Assembly: GCF_017743735.1 (NCBI RefSeq)
Contig: NZ_JAGHRO010000006.1
Coordinates: 62,001 to 126,000 of the forward strand
Direction: 5' to 3'
Length of the DNA stretch: 64,000 bases
DNA from: Shimia sp. R9_2
GTDB lineage: Bacteria > Pseudomonadota > Alphaproteobacteria > Rhodobacterales > Rhodobacteraceae
The notes under the pieces are model-generated. The model saw only the letters and a program-made list of their open reading frames with translations, was not told the origin of the DNA and searched no databases. Shown here piece after piece: positions 26,963 through 34,845 of this stretch (position 1 is its first letter; the number at the start of each line of letters is the position of its first letter). The position numbers and the translations under genes were made by a program.

Positions 26963-27973
26963 TTAGCGCTCTTTGACGTAGGGCTCGCCGCTGGCACGTG
27001 GCGGGATCGCCTTGCCGACAAAACCTGCGAGTATCACCACGGTCAGGATATAGGGCAGCGCACCCAACAGTTGCACCTGAACCTTGATGCCGGACACATT
27101 CTCGATGATGTCCGGACGCAGCTCCAGGGCCTGGAAAAGACCAAAGAGCAGACAGGCCCAAAGCGCATAGACCGGACGCCATTTGGCAAAGATCAGCGCC
27201 GCGAGCGCGATAAAGCCACGACCGGCGGTCATATCTTTCACAAAGCCCGCCTGCAGGGCGGAGGAGAGATAGGCTCCGGCCACACCGCACAGCACACCGC
27301 AGATCAGCACAGCCGCATAGCGCAGCCAGACCACGGACACACCTGCCGTATCCACCGCGGCCGGGTTTTCACCAACCGCGCGCAGGCGCAGGCCAAAGCG
27401 GGTGCGGAAGAGCAGCCACCAGGTGAAAGGCACAGTCAGCAGCGCCAGATAAACGAGGATCGAGTGGCCGGAGATCAGTTCGGAGTAGAACTGCTGCAGC
27501 GGACCTGCCTCGGCGATCAGCTGGCTCAGCGGGCGGCCTGCGGCCTCGGCATCAGTTGGGCCAATGGCAAACGGCAGCTCAATCGGGTTAAACCGTGCCG
27601 CGCCTTCCAGCGGCGGCGTGCGGCCCCCTTGGCGGAACCAGCTTTGCGCCGCCAAAACGGTCATGCCAGCCGCAAGGAAGTTGATCGCCACACCGGAAAT
27701 CAGCTGGTTGCCACGGAAGGTGACGGATGCCAGCCCGTGGATCACCGCGAGAATGATCGACGCGCCAATCCCGGCCAGCAGGCCCACCCAGGCATTGCCG
27801 GAGTAGTAGGCGAATGCGGCGGCAAAGAACGCCGCTGCCAGCATTTTGCCCTCAAGCCCGATGTCGACCACGCCGGAGCGTTCCGAGTATAGGCCCGCGA
27901 GACAGGCCAGCAGCAGAGGTGTTGCCAGACGCACAGATGTGTCCAGCACCTGAAGCAGTGTCAGAAAGTCCAT
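26963..27973 (-). CDS. Nucleoside-type ABC transporter permease (second)
   Basis: A 336-aa inner-membrane permease of the branched-chain/nucleoside permease superfamily (BPD_transp_2), with about nine hydrophobic segments. Diagnostic stretches are YSERSGVVDIGLEGKML, VTFRGNQLISGVAINFLAAG and RTRFGLRLRAVGENPAAVDTAG, the ATPase-facing loop. It forms a heterodimer with the product of the upstream gene, to which it is coupled by a one-base overlap (TGATG at 27973). BMP-type transporters usually carry purine or pyrimidine nucleosides. Confidence 0.9.
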   Translation of the reverse strand: MDFLTLLQVLDTSVRLATPLLLACLAGLYSERSGVVDIGLEGKMLAAAFFAAAFAYYSGNAWVGLLAGIGASIILAVIHGLASVTFRGNQLISGVAINFLAAGMTVLAAQSWFRQGGRTPPLEGAARFNPIELPFAIGPTDAEAAGRPLSQLIAEAGPLQQFYSELISGHSILVYLALLTVPFTWWLLFRTRFGLRLRAVGENPAAVDTAGVSVVWLRYAAVLICGVLCGVAGAYLSSALQAGFVKDMTAGRGFIALAALIFAKWRPVYALWACLLFGLFQALELRPDIIENVSGIKVQVQLLGALPYILTVVILAGFVGKAIPPRASGEPYVKER

Positions 27974-29067
27974 CAGGCGTTCCTCCGGCGCAGCGCGATA
28001 AAGAGTTTCTCAAGCGGGTGACGCACCATATTGTCCAGCGCACCGGTGAACAGGATCACCAGAGCTTGGATCACCACGATCAATTCACGTGGGATGCTGG
28101 TCCAGAGCGCCAGTTCCGCGCCGCCCTGATAGAGGAACCCAAACAGGATGGCTGCGAGGAACACGCCAAACGGATGGTTGCGTCCCATCAGCGCCACCGC
28201 GATGCCGATAAAGCCCGCGCCTTCGGTGCTGTTGAGGATCAGACGTTCGCTTTCCCCCATTGTGGTGTTCACGGACATCATCCCGGCCAGCGCACCGGAG
28301 ATCAGCATGGCGATCACGGTGATGCGCACTGGGCTGATGCCGGCGTATTTGGCGGCCGTTTCCGATTGGCCAAAGGCGCGGATTTCGTAGCCAAGCCGGG
28401 TGCGCCAGATCAGCGCCCAGACCACAACACAGGCGATCAGCGCAAGGAAGAAGGTCACGTTTGCAGGGGCCCCGCGGAACATGGGTGTCTCTGCGGTGGA
28501 GAACATATCCTGGAAAGACGGTAGATGGGTTGCATCCGGGAACTTGGCCGAGGCCGGGTCCATCGCGCCCACAGGCCGCAGCATTTCCACCAGCACATAG
28601 TTCAACAGCGCCGCAGCGATGAAGTTGAACATGATGGTGGTGATCACGATGTGACTGCCACGCTTGGCCTGCAGATAGGCCGGGATCAGCGCCCATAGCG
28701 CGCCAAACAGCGCCGCACCCACAGAGGCACCGAGGATCGACAAAGACCAATGGGGCCAGGGGATATAGAGGCACACCAGCGCCACGCCGAGGCCCCCCAG
28801 CATCGCCTGGCCTTCGCCGCCGATGTTGAAAAGGCGCGCATGGAACGCGACCGAGACCGCAAGGCCTGTGAAGATGAAGTTGGTGGCGTAATAGAGCGTG
28901 TAGCCCCAGCCAGCCGAGCGCATCAGCGCCCCGTCGATCATCAGTTTCAACGCTTCAATCGGGTTTTCGCCAATGGCCAAAATCACCAATGCGGAGAAAA
29001 AAGCCGCCAATAGCAGCGAGATAAGGGGGATCAGGACGATGTCAGCCCATTTAGGCATCTTATCCAT
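27973..29067 (-). CDS. Nucleoside-type ABC transporter permease (first)
   Basis: A 364-aa permease from ATG 29067, selected for the GGAGG 8 bases upstream; a start at 29115 would sit inside the ATPase gene without such a site. Around nine membrane segments; typical blocks are LFNIGGEGQAMLGGLG, RGSHIVITTIMFNFIAAALLNYVL and RTRLGYEIRAFGQSETAAKYAGI. The start overlaps the ATPase stop by 8 bases. It partners with the 26963-27973 product in the transport channel. Confidence 0.9.
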   Translation of the reverse strand: MDKMPKWADIVLIPLISLLLAAFFSALVILAIGENPIEALKLMIDGALMRSAGWGYTLYYATNFIFTGLAVSVAFHARLFNIGGEGQAMLGGLGVALVCLYIPWPHWSLSILGASVGAALFGALWALIPAYLQAKRGSHIVITTIMFNFIAAALLNYVLVEMLRPVGAMDPASAKFPDATHLPSFQDMFSTAETPMFRGAPANVTFFLALIACVVVWALIWRTRLGYEIRAFGQSETAAKYAGISPVRITVIAMLISGALAGMMSVNTTMGESERLILNSTEGAGFIGIAVALMGRNHPFGVFLAAILFGFLYQGGAELALWTSIPRELIVVIQALVILFTGALDNMVRHPLEKLFIALRRRNA

Positions 29068-30643
29068 CGGCGTGGACCTCCTGTTCAGTGGTGTCATTGC
29101 CGCCGTTGCCTGCAACTGCGGAGGTGTCGGTGATTCCGGCCATCAACAGGCCCAGCTCTTTTTCGTTGGTCAGCGCCGGATCGCGCTCGCCCATGATGTG
29201 GCCGTCAAACATGACCGCAATCCTGTCAGAGAGGGACATGATCTCATCAAGTTCCACAGACACCAGCAGGATCGCTTTGCCTTGATCGCGTAGGTTCACG
29301 ATCTGCTGGTGGATGAACTCGATTGCGCCGATGTCCACGCCGCGGGTTGGCTGACCAATCAGCAGAAGGTCCGGATTGCGCTCGATTTCGCGCGCCAGCA
29401 CAATTTTCTGCTGGTTGCCGCCAGAGAAGTTCTTGGCCGCCAGTTTCGGATCGGGCGGGCGCACATCAAAGCGCTCCATCTTGGCTTCGGCATCCTCATA
29501 GATGGCTTTGTTGTCCATCAGAACGCCGTTCTGGATTTCCGGTTCTAGGTGATAGCCAAACACGGTGTTTTCCCAGGCGGAGAACTCCATGATCAGGCCT
29601 TCACGCTGCCGGTCTTCCGGCACGTGGCTCACCCCGGTCGCGCGGCGCGCTTGTCCGTCAGCACCATGTCCGCTCAGCGGGATCGGCTCACCATTGACCA
29701 GAATGGTGCCGGTGCCTTCAGCATAGCCGCCAAGCACTTCCAGCAGCTCGGATTGGCCGTTTCCGGCCACCCCTGCAATCCCGACAATCTCACCGGCGCG
29801 CACATTGAGGTCGATGCCTTTGACACGCTCAACGCCCGCGTCATCCACAACGCGCAAGCCCTGCACATCCAGAATGGTGACGCCCGGCTCCGCTGGTTTT
29901 TTGTCAACGCGCAGAAGCACTTTGCGTCCCACCATCAGCTCGGCGAGCTCTTCAGGTGAGGTCTCTTTGGTCTTCACCGTTGCGGTCATCTGACCACGCC
30001 GCATCACCGAAACCGTGTCGGTGTATTCCATGATCTCACGCAGTTTGTGTGTGATCAGGATGATGGTTTTGCCCTCTTCGCGCAGCCGGTCCAGAATGCG
30101 GAACAGCTGATCCGCTTCGGCTGGGGTCAACACGCCGGTCGGCTCATCCAGAATCAGGATTTCCGCCTTGCGATACAGCGCCTTGAGGATTTCCACGCGC
30201 TGCTGATGGCCCACAGAGAGGTTTTCAATCACCGCATCCGGATCCACGTTCAGGCCGTATTCATCCGCCAGATGCTTCAGCTCGCGACGCGCATTACCCA
30301 GAGAGGTGTTGAGCATCGCGCCGTCTTCGGCCCCCAGAATGATGTTCTCAAGAACCGTGAAGTTCTCCACCAGCTTGAAGTGCTGGAACACCATCCCGAT
30401 GCCTGCGCTGATGGCGGCTTGGCTGTCCGGAATCGGGGTCTTTTGTCCCTTGATAAAGATCTCTCCGGCATCCGCTTTGTAAAAGCCGTACAGGATCGAC
30501 ATCAGCGTGGATTTCCCTGCGCCGTTTTCGCCGATGATGCCGTGAATGGTGCCAGGCTGCACCGAGATCGAGATATCCTTGTTGGCCTGAACAGGGCCAA
30601 AGGCTTTGGATATGCCTTTTAGTTCAATGGCAGGCGCCGTCAT
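29060..30643 (-). CDS. Nucleoside-type ABC transporter ATP-binding protein (tandem ABC)
   Basis: A 527-aa ATPase with two ABC domains, as in the RbsA/YufO class. The first has Walker A GENGAGKSTLM, the signature LSVGHQQRVEILKALYR and Walker B ILILDEPTGVLTP. The second has a degenerate Walker A (GIAGVAGNGQSELLEVL) and the signature FSGGNQQKIVLAREIERNPDLLLIGQPTRGVD; such asymmetry is normal in this group. The start overlaps the stop of the SnoaL-like gene by 4 bases. Confidence 0.93.
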   Translation of the reverse strand: MTAPAIELKGISKAFGPVQANKDISISVQPGTIHGIIGENGAGKSTLMSILYGFYKADAGEIFIKGQKTPIPDSQAAISAGIGMVFQHFKLVENFTVLENIILGAEDGAMLNTSLGNARRELKHLADEYGLNVDPDAVIENLSVGHQQRVEILKALYRKAEILILDEPTGVLTPAEADQLFRILDRLREEGKTIILITHKLREIMEYTDTVSVMRRGQMTATVKTKETSPEELAELMVGRKVLLRVDKKPAEPGVTILDVQGLRVVDDAGVERVKGIDLNVRAGEIVGIAGVAGNGQSELLEVLGGYAEGTGTILVNGEPIPLSGHGADGQARRATGVSHVPEDRQREGLIMEFSAWENTVFGYHLEPEIQNGVLMDNKAIYEDAEAKMERFDVRPPDPKLAAKNFSGGNQQKIVLAREIERNPDLLLIGQPTRGVDIGAIEFIHQQIVNLRDQGKAILLVSVELDEIMSLSDRIAVMFDGHIMGERDPALTNEKELGLLMAGITDTSAVAGNGGNDTTEQEVHADG

Positions 30644-30996
30644 TCAGGCTCTCCCAGTCCTGCGAAGCCGACCATGCGCGTTGCGCGCCCGTCGGCGTCA
30701 AGTTCCACGAAATATTGGCCAAGCTGCTCTTTGCCGTCGGCCATACGAAAGGCAACGGTCACCCTGTGGTGGCCTTTGGTCTCGCTGGTTCTGACCACCT
30801 GCGCAGTCGCGCCGGGGGCATATTGCGTGAACATGCCGATATAGCTGCTCAGCGCGTCCAGATCGGAAATCGTCTCTGGGGCATTGGGATCGCAATAGGA
30901 GAAGTTTTCAGCCATGATGTCGGCAAGTGTGGCGCTGCGTGTGTCAGCGTCTGCCTCGGCCCAGGTGGCGAAGAAAGCGGTCACGTAGTCTGGCAT
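30640..30996 (-). CDS. SnoaL-like (NTF2-fold) small protein in the ABC operon
   Basis: A 118-aa protein with the cone-shaped NTF2/SnoaL fold signature: an N-terminal helix (YVTAFFATWAEADADTRSATLADIMAENFSY read in two parts), DLDALSSYIGMF and VAFRMADGKEQLGQYFVELD. GGGGGAC precedes its ATG. It lies between the binding-protein gene and the ATPase gene and overlaps the ATPase start, so it is transcribed with the transporter. It may be an enzyme or binding protein acting on the imported nucleoside or base; activity unknown. Confidence 0.7.
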   Translation of the reverse strand: MPDYVTAFFATWAEADADTRSATLADIMAENFSYCDPNAPETISDLDALSSYIGMFTQYAPGATAQVVRTSETKGHHRVTVAFRMADGKEQLGQYFVELDADGRATRMVGFAGLGEPE

Positions 30997-31021
30997 GAAC
31001 TTGTCCCCCTTTTACGTTTTA

Positions 31022-31075
31022 GGGGCCGCACCGCCATGGCACGGCCCCCTTAAAGAGCTCCGGGATGGATCCCGG
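31022..31075 (-). other. Intercistronic hairpin pair downstream of the binding-protein gene
   Basis: Two stable hairpins: CCGGGAT-GG-ATCCCGG (31060-31075) and GGGGCCG (31022-31028) pairing with CGGCCCC (31042-31048). They lie between the BMP stop codon and the next gene. Such structures often stabilise the abundant binding-protein mRNA and reduce read-through into permease genes. Confidence 0.65.
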
Positions 31076-31082
31076 GCGCCTG

Positions 31083-32072
31083 TTATTCCACTGGGCAGCT
31101 GTTGTCACTCATGTAATCGTGCACAGCCAGCTCACCGGAAGCAATTTTACCGCTTGCTGCATCTACTGCGGCAGCCATGTCCGCAGAAACCAGCTCAGCG
31201 TTGTATTCGTCCATCGCATAGCTAACGCCGCCGTTGGCCACGCCCATCACGTTGAAGCCGGTTTCCAGCGCGTCACCCGCTTTCATGGCTTCGTAAACCG
31301 CGTTGTCCACGCGCTTCATCATGGAGGTCAGGACTTTGCCTGGGTGCAGGTGGTTCTGGTTGCTGTCCACACCGATGGAGAGGATGCCCTCATCCGCTGC
31401 GGTCTGCAGAACGCCAACACCGGTGCCGCCTGCCGCTGCATAAACAACGTCCGCACCCTGGCTGATCTGCGCTTTGGTCAGCTCGGAGCCTTTTACCGGG
31501 TCATTCCATGCGGCAGGTGTTGTGCCGGTCATGTTCTGGATCACGGTTGCGTCCGGGTTCACCGCTTTCACGCCCTGAACGTAGCCACAGGCGAATTTAC
31601 GGATCAGCGGGATGTCCATGCCACCGATGAAGCCCACGGTGCCGGATTTGGACGCCTGAGCCGCCATCATGCCGACGAGGTAGGAGCCTTCGTGCTCATT
31701 GAACACAACGGAGCGCACGTTTGGCGCGTCAACCACCATGTCGATGATGGCAAATTTGGTGTCAGGATAGTCGCCCGCCACTTCGCCCAGCACGTTGCCA
31801 AAAGCAAAGCCGGCCATCACGATTGGGTTGGCACCCGCTTCTGCAAAGCGGCGCAGAGCCTGCTCACGCTGTGCTTCAGACTGCAGTTCGATCTCGCGGA
31901 AGCTGCCGCCGGTTTCTTCTGCCCAGCGGGTTGCGCCGCCAAAGGCCGCTTCGTTGAAGGATTTGTCGAACTTGCCGCCGAGGTCAAAGATCAGCGCCGG
32001 TTCTGCCACGGCTGCACCCGCAGAAAGGGCCGCAGCTGCCGCAGCGCCAAGAAATTTGTGCATCAGGCTCAT
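31083..32072 (-). CDS. BMP-family ABC transporter substrate-binding protein
   Basis: A 329-aa periplasmic or lipoprotein-like nucleoside-binding protein of the BmpA/Med family. Signal peptide (KFLGAAAAAALSAGAAVA), then PALIFDLGGKFDKSFNEAAFGG, the family hallmark, followed by VGMMAAQASKSGTVGFIGGMDIPLIRKFA and ADVVYAAAGGTGVGVLQTA. GGGAGA precedes the ATG. It is the first and probably most highly expressed gene of the operon that continues to 26963. The ligand is likely a nucleoside by family precedent. Confidence 0.92.
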   Translation of the reverse strand: MSLMHKFLGAAAAAALSAGAAVAEPALIFDLGGKFDKSFNEAAFGGATRWAEETGGSFREIELQSEAQREQALRRFAEAGANPIVMAGFAFGNVLGEVAGDYPDTKFAIIDMVVDAPNVRSVVFNEHEGSYLVGMMAAQASKSGTVGFIGGMDIPLIRKFACGYVQGVKAVNPDATVIQNMTGTTPAAWNDPVKGSELTKAQISQGADVVYAAAGGTGVGVLQTAADEGILSIGVDSNQNHLHPGKVLTSMMKRVDNAVYEAMKAGDALETGFNVMGVANGGVSYAMDEYNAELVSADMAAAVDAASGKIASGELAVHDYMSDNSCPVE

Positions 32073-32181
32073 TTAAGTCTCCCAGTGTTGAGCGGGGCGG
32101 TCGTTTCGTCGCGAGTGCCGTCCCGTCTATTGTTCATGTCCCGCCGGACCATCATGTAACTAAGGCGATTGATACCGAAGC

Positions 32182-32200
32182 GGTCAACTTTAATTTGACC
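32182..32200. promoter_or_regulatory. Inverted repeat upstream of the BMP transporter operon
   Basis: GGTCAACTTTAATTTGACC: a 6-7-6 inverted repeat (GGTCAA/TTGACC) with an AT-rich centre, 110 bases upstream of the binding-protein start. A TTTGGCCAAA palindrome follows at 32202-32211. It has the look of an operator for a dimeric repressor; the regulator is unknown. Confidence 0.5.
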
Positions 32201-32238
32201 ATTTGGCCAAAAAGGTGACATTCGAATCAGGCCCCCGA

Positions 32239-32652
32239 TCAGTTTAGCGCCTTTTTTAGGAGGCATGCAGCGATTTGCTGCCCGTCTGTGCGTGTGTAGT
32301 AGCCGGGCCGCGTGCCATATATTTCGTAGCCGCAGCGCTCATAGAGCGCAAGCGCAGCTGCGTTGTCCTCCGCCACTTCCAGAAAGCTTGTGACCGCCCC
32401 GCGTGCGCTGGCTTCCGCCTCGTATTTTTCCAATAATAACAAGCCGAAACCACGCCGCCGGGCGTCAGGATGCACAGCCACTGTCAGGAGTTCGCATTCG
32501 TCTGCCACTGCACGGCCCAAAGCGAACCCAGCGTCAACCGAGACAAAAAACACCAGTCGTGACTGAAGCAGCCCGCTTATTTCTTTGGCATCCCAGGCGC
32601 GGCTGTCTGTGAAAGCGGCGCTGTGGATCGCGGCCATGGTCTCAGGCGTCAT
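32239..32652 (-). CDS. rimI: Ribosomal-protein-alanine N-acetyltransferase RimI-like
   Basis: A 137-aa GNAT acetyltransferase. The acetyl-CoA motif A reads VAVHPDARRRGFGLLLLEKY with the R-x-x-G-x-G/A core, followed by FLEVAEDNAAALALYERCGYEIYGTRPGYY, typical of RimI. RimI acetylates the N-terminus of ribosomal protein S18, and its gene commonly neighbours tsaB. The tsaB stop is 6 bases upstream, giving a tsaB-rimI operon with nfuA in front. Confidence 0.88.
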   Translation of the reverse strand: MTPETMAAIHSAAFTDSRAWDAKEISGLLQSRLVFFVSVDAGFALGRAVADECELLTVAVHPDARRRGFGLLLLEKYEAEASARGAVTSFLEVAEDNAAALALYERCGYEIYGTRPGYYTRTDGQQIAACLLKKALN

Positions 32653-32658
32653 GGCGGA

Positions 32659-33252
32659 TCACTGATCCAAAATGACCGGAGCAGGGTCCTTGGGTGGCGC
32701 CGCATCAGCGGGCTTGATGTAGAGTGGTGCCGGGGCAGGGGGGCTGCTTTGATAGCGTTTTGCTGTCAAACGCGCGATTTGCACGACAAGACTAACGGGT
32801 ACTGGATTTGCGAGCGGGGCATCTTCCATGATATCGAGGAGCTCGTCCTGCGTCGCCAGATAGGGAGGTTTTCCTTTTGGAGCGAGGTATCCTTGGCCGC
32901 GAGGTCCGGGCACAACAGGTACGGCCACGCGGTCTAACCCGGCTTCAATCGCGTCAAAGCTGTTCACCCCCACCGCCGGAATACCCAGCCCCAGCGCGAG
33001 GCCGCGCGCGGCGGAGACAGATATGCGGATGCCGGTAAAATTGCCGGGGCCAACACCCACACCAATCGCATCCAGATTTTGCCAGCTTTTTCGGGCCTCT
33101 TTCAAAACCTCTTCCAGCATCGGCATCAGGCGCTCCGCCTGCCCGCGCTTCATCTCTTCGACTTTAAAGCCGATGATGTGCTCACCAGACAGCAAAGCGG
33201 CCGCGACATGCGCGGCCGATGTGTCAAAACTCAGGACCAGTGGGGCCGTCAT
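32659..33252 (-). CDS. tsaB: tRNA threonylcarbamoyladenosine biosynthesis protein TsaB
   Basis: A 197-aa ASKHA-fold protein required, with TsaD and TsaE, for the t6A37 modification of ANN-decoding tRNAs. Motifs: LVLSFDTSAAHVAAAL at the N-terminus and IGVGVGPGNFTGIRISVSAARGLALG, the TsaB hallmark. The segment from about residue 115 is shorter and more variable than in E. coli. Located between nfuA (9 bases upstream) and rimI. Confidence 0.92.
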   Translation of the reverse strand: MTAPLVLSFDTSAAHVAAALLSGEHIIGFKVEEMKRGQAERLMPMLEEVLKEARKSWQNLDAIGVGVGPGNFTGIRISVSAARGLALGLGIPAVGVNSFDAIEAGLDRVAVPVVPGPRGQGYLAPKGKPPYLATQDELLDIMEDAPLANPVPVSLVVQIARLTAKRYQSSPPAPAPLYIKPADAAPPKDPAPVILDQ

Positions 33253-33261
33253 GGGGAGAAA

Positions 33262-33825
33262 TTACACCGCGACCGGACGCACTTCGGTCACTTCAGGAAT
33301 GTAGTGACGCAGCAGGTTCTCGATGCCCATTTTCAGGGTCAGCGTAGAGGAGGGGCAGCCAGCGCAAGCGCCCTGCATGTGCAGATACACAACACCGCGG
33401 TCAAAGCCGTGGAAGGTGATGTCGCCGCCATCCTGAGCCACTGCCGGACGCACACGTGTGTCCAGAAGCTCTTTGATCTGGCCAACAATCTCGCCATCTT
33501 CGCCAGTGTGCTCTGCGTGACCGGAAGGGGCGGTCGCCTCACCTGCCATCACAGGCTGGCCAGACTGATAGTGCTCCATGATCGCGCCAAGGATCGACGG
33601 TTTGATGTGATCCCATTCAATGCCGTCCGCTTTGGTCACGGTCACAAAGTCATTGCCGAAGAACACGCCCGCCACGCCGTTTACCGCAAAGATGCGGGTC
33701 GCCAGAGGGGAGGCTGCCGCGCCATCCGCAGTCGGGAAATCGGCGGTGCCCATTTCCAACACAGTCTGCCCGGGCAGAAACTTCAGCGTTGCAGGGTTCG
33801 GGGTGGATTCCGTTTGAATGAACAT
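33262..33825 (-). CDS. nfuA: NfuA/NifU-type iron-sulfur cluster carrier protein
   Basis: A 187-aa Fe-S scaffold/carrier with an N-terminal Nfu_N domain (MFIQTESTPNPATLKFLPG, VFFGNDFVTVTK) and a C-terminal NifU domain containing GACAGCPSSTLTLK, whose CxxC binds a cluster at the dimer interface. ATG 33825 is taken as start (AGGAAAGG upstream and the conserved MFIQTE beginning); an upstream frame to 33879 is unlikely. An Irr-type operator lies 57 bases ahead, so iron-dependent control is likely. Confidence 0.92.
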   Translation of the reverse strand: MFIQTESTPNPATLKFLPGQTVLEMGTADFPTADGAAASPLATRIFAVNGVAGVFFGNDFVTVTKADGIEWDHIKPSILGAIMEHYQSGQPVMAGEATAPSGHAEHTGEDGEIVGQIKELLDTRVRPAVAQDGGDITFHGFDRGVVYLHMQGACAGCPSSTLTLKMGIENLLRHYIPEVTEVRPVAV

Positions 33826-33880
33826 TGGCAGACCTTTCCTATCAAGATTTGATATGCGCCTGCGGTTGTGATTAGTCAAG

Positions 33881-33899
33881 GTTTAGATTCATTCTAAAC
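33881..33899. promoter_or_regulatory. Irr-type iron control element (ICE) upstream of nfuA
   Basis: GTTTAGATTCATTCTAAAC is a 7-5-7 palindrome. It fits the rhizobial/roseobacter Irr motif TTTAGAANNNTTCTAAA at all but one fixed position. It sits about 57 bases upstream of the nfuA start, in promoter range. Regulation by Irr is inferred; an IscR-type site is the alternative. Confidence 0.65.
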
Positions 33900-33906
33900 T
33901 GAGATG

Positions 33907-33940
33907 GGAGAGCGCTGCGTAAGTGATGGCAACGCTCTCC
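33907..33940 (-). terminator. Hairpin after the DUF5666 gene
   Basis: GGAGAGCG (33907-33914) and CGCTCTCC (33933-33940) form an 8-base perfect stem only 6 bases past the DUF5666 stop. No T-run follows, so it is a terminator-like or RNA-stabilising structure. Confidence 0.5.
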
Positions 33941-33945
33941 GAGCT

Positions 33946-34845
33946 TTATGGCGTCGGGCAGCCCAAAACGCGCAGCTGCGCGCGTGTTTCCGCGCTCAAC
34001 ACCGCATCGGGTTTCACGATGGTCCCGTCCACACCGCAAATGCGCACCTTGTCTTGGGTCATCACATCGCCGCGTTGCTCTGTGTAAGAGGACAGCCCAC
34101 TGCCTGCGACAGTGTAGTGCCCGGTGACAGAGACCACCGAGAAATAGCCCTCCGCGAGCACCAGCGCTTTAGGGGCGTCAAACACGCCAAGACGCATATC
34201 GCGCACCTCAAGCCCGTCGCGCTGCGCCGTGCCATAGACCCGCAGGATCTGCCCCTCTGTGGCATGTTCCGGGCGCGGCCCGTTCATAGTCACGGCACCC
34301 AGTTTCCATGATGGGGTGTCCTCAGGGGCGGAGGCATAGCTACCCTGCACGCTGGCCTGCGCCTGCGGGGGCACCACCTCAATGGCGGTGGCGATCACTG
34401 TTTCGCGGTTCCAAAAACCACTCACGGCAATCCAATCGCCCACGGCCACCTCAGGCGCGCGCGCATCTTTCAGGATGCGTGCGCCCATCACCACAAGCGC
34501 ATCTGGATGCACCTCGCTCACAGGGCCGACAATCGGATGCACCTGCGTGATCGCATCCGCGGCCCAATGATCGCCATCCCTCTGCACGGCCACGGCCACG
34601 GTCTGCCCGGGGCGCAACGCGCTGGCCGGTTTGGGGCCAGCCGCAGAGCTCACCTGCATATCGGGCGCAAAGGTGATGCGCTGCGTGTTCACGATGATGC
34701 TGCCCAGTTTGACAATTTCGCCGACAATACCCGTGCCGGTGAGACCGCCTTCACGCGCCTCCTTTTCTTCGCCAGCAGAGGTGGGCAGGGCGCTGCTGGC
34801 TATCACAAACGCGCATAATGCGCTCAGTTTCAGAAAACCGCTCAT
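33946..34845 (-). CDS. DUF5666-containing exported protein
   Basis: A 299-aa exported protein. A signal peptide (FLKLSALCAFVIASSALP-TSAG) precedes several repeated small beta-barrel (DUF5666-like) units, visible as recurrent patterns: GLTGTGIVGEIVKLGSIIVN, ALRPGQTVAVAVQRDGDHW, VSEVHPDALVVMGARI and VAVGDWIAVSGFWNRETVIA. Such units alternate a VxGxI strand with a GDxVxVxG strand. The ATG overlaps the stop of the DUF6502 gene by 4 bases; the pair is probably functionally linked. Role unknown. Confidence 0.7.
   Translation of the reverse strand: MSGFLKLSALCAFVIASSALPTSAGEEKEAREGGLTGTGIVGEIVKLGSIIVNTQRITFAPDMQVSSAAGPKPASALRPGQTVAVAVQRDGDHWAADAITQVHPIVGPVSEVHPDALVVMGARILKDARAPEVAVGDWIAVSGFWNRETVIATAIEVVPPQAQASVQGSYASAPEDTPSWKLGAVTMNGPRPEHATEGQILRVYGTAQRDGLEVRDMRLGVFDAPKALVLAEGYFSVVSVTGHYTVAGSGLSSYTEQRGDVMTQDKVRICGVDGTIVKPDAVLSAETRAQLRVLGCPTP

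Noticed and set aside
32073..32181. Purine-type riboswitch upstream of the BMP transporter
   Set aside because: No three-way junction or conserved loop sequence could be recognised in the leader.
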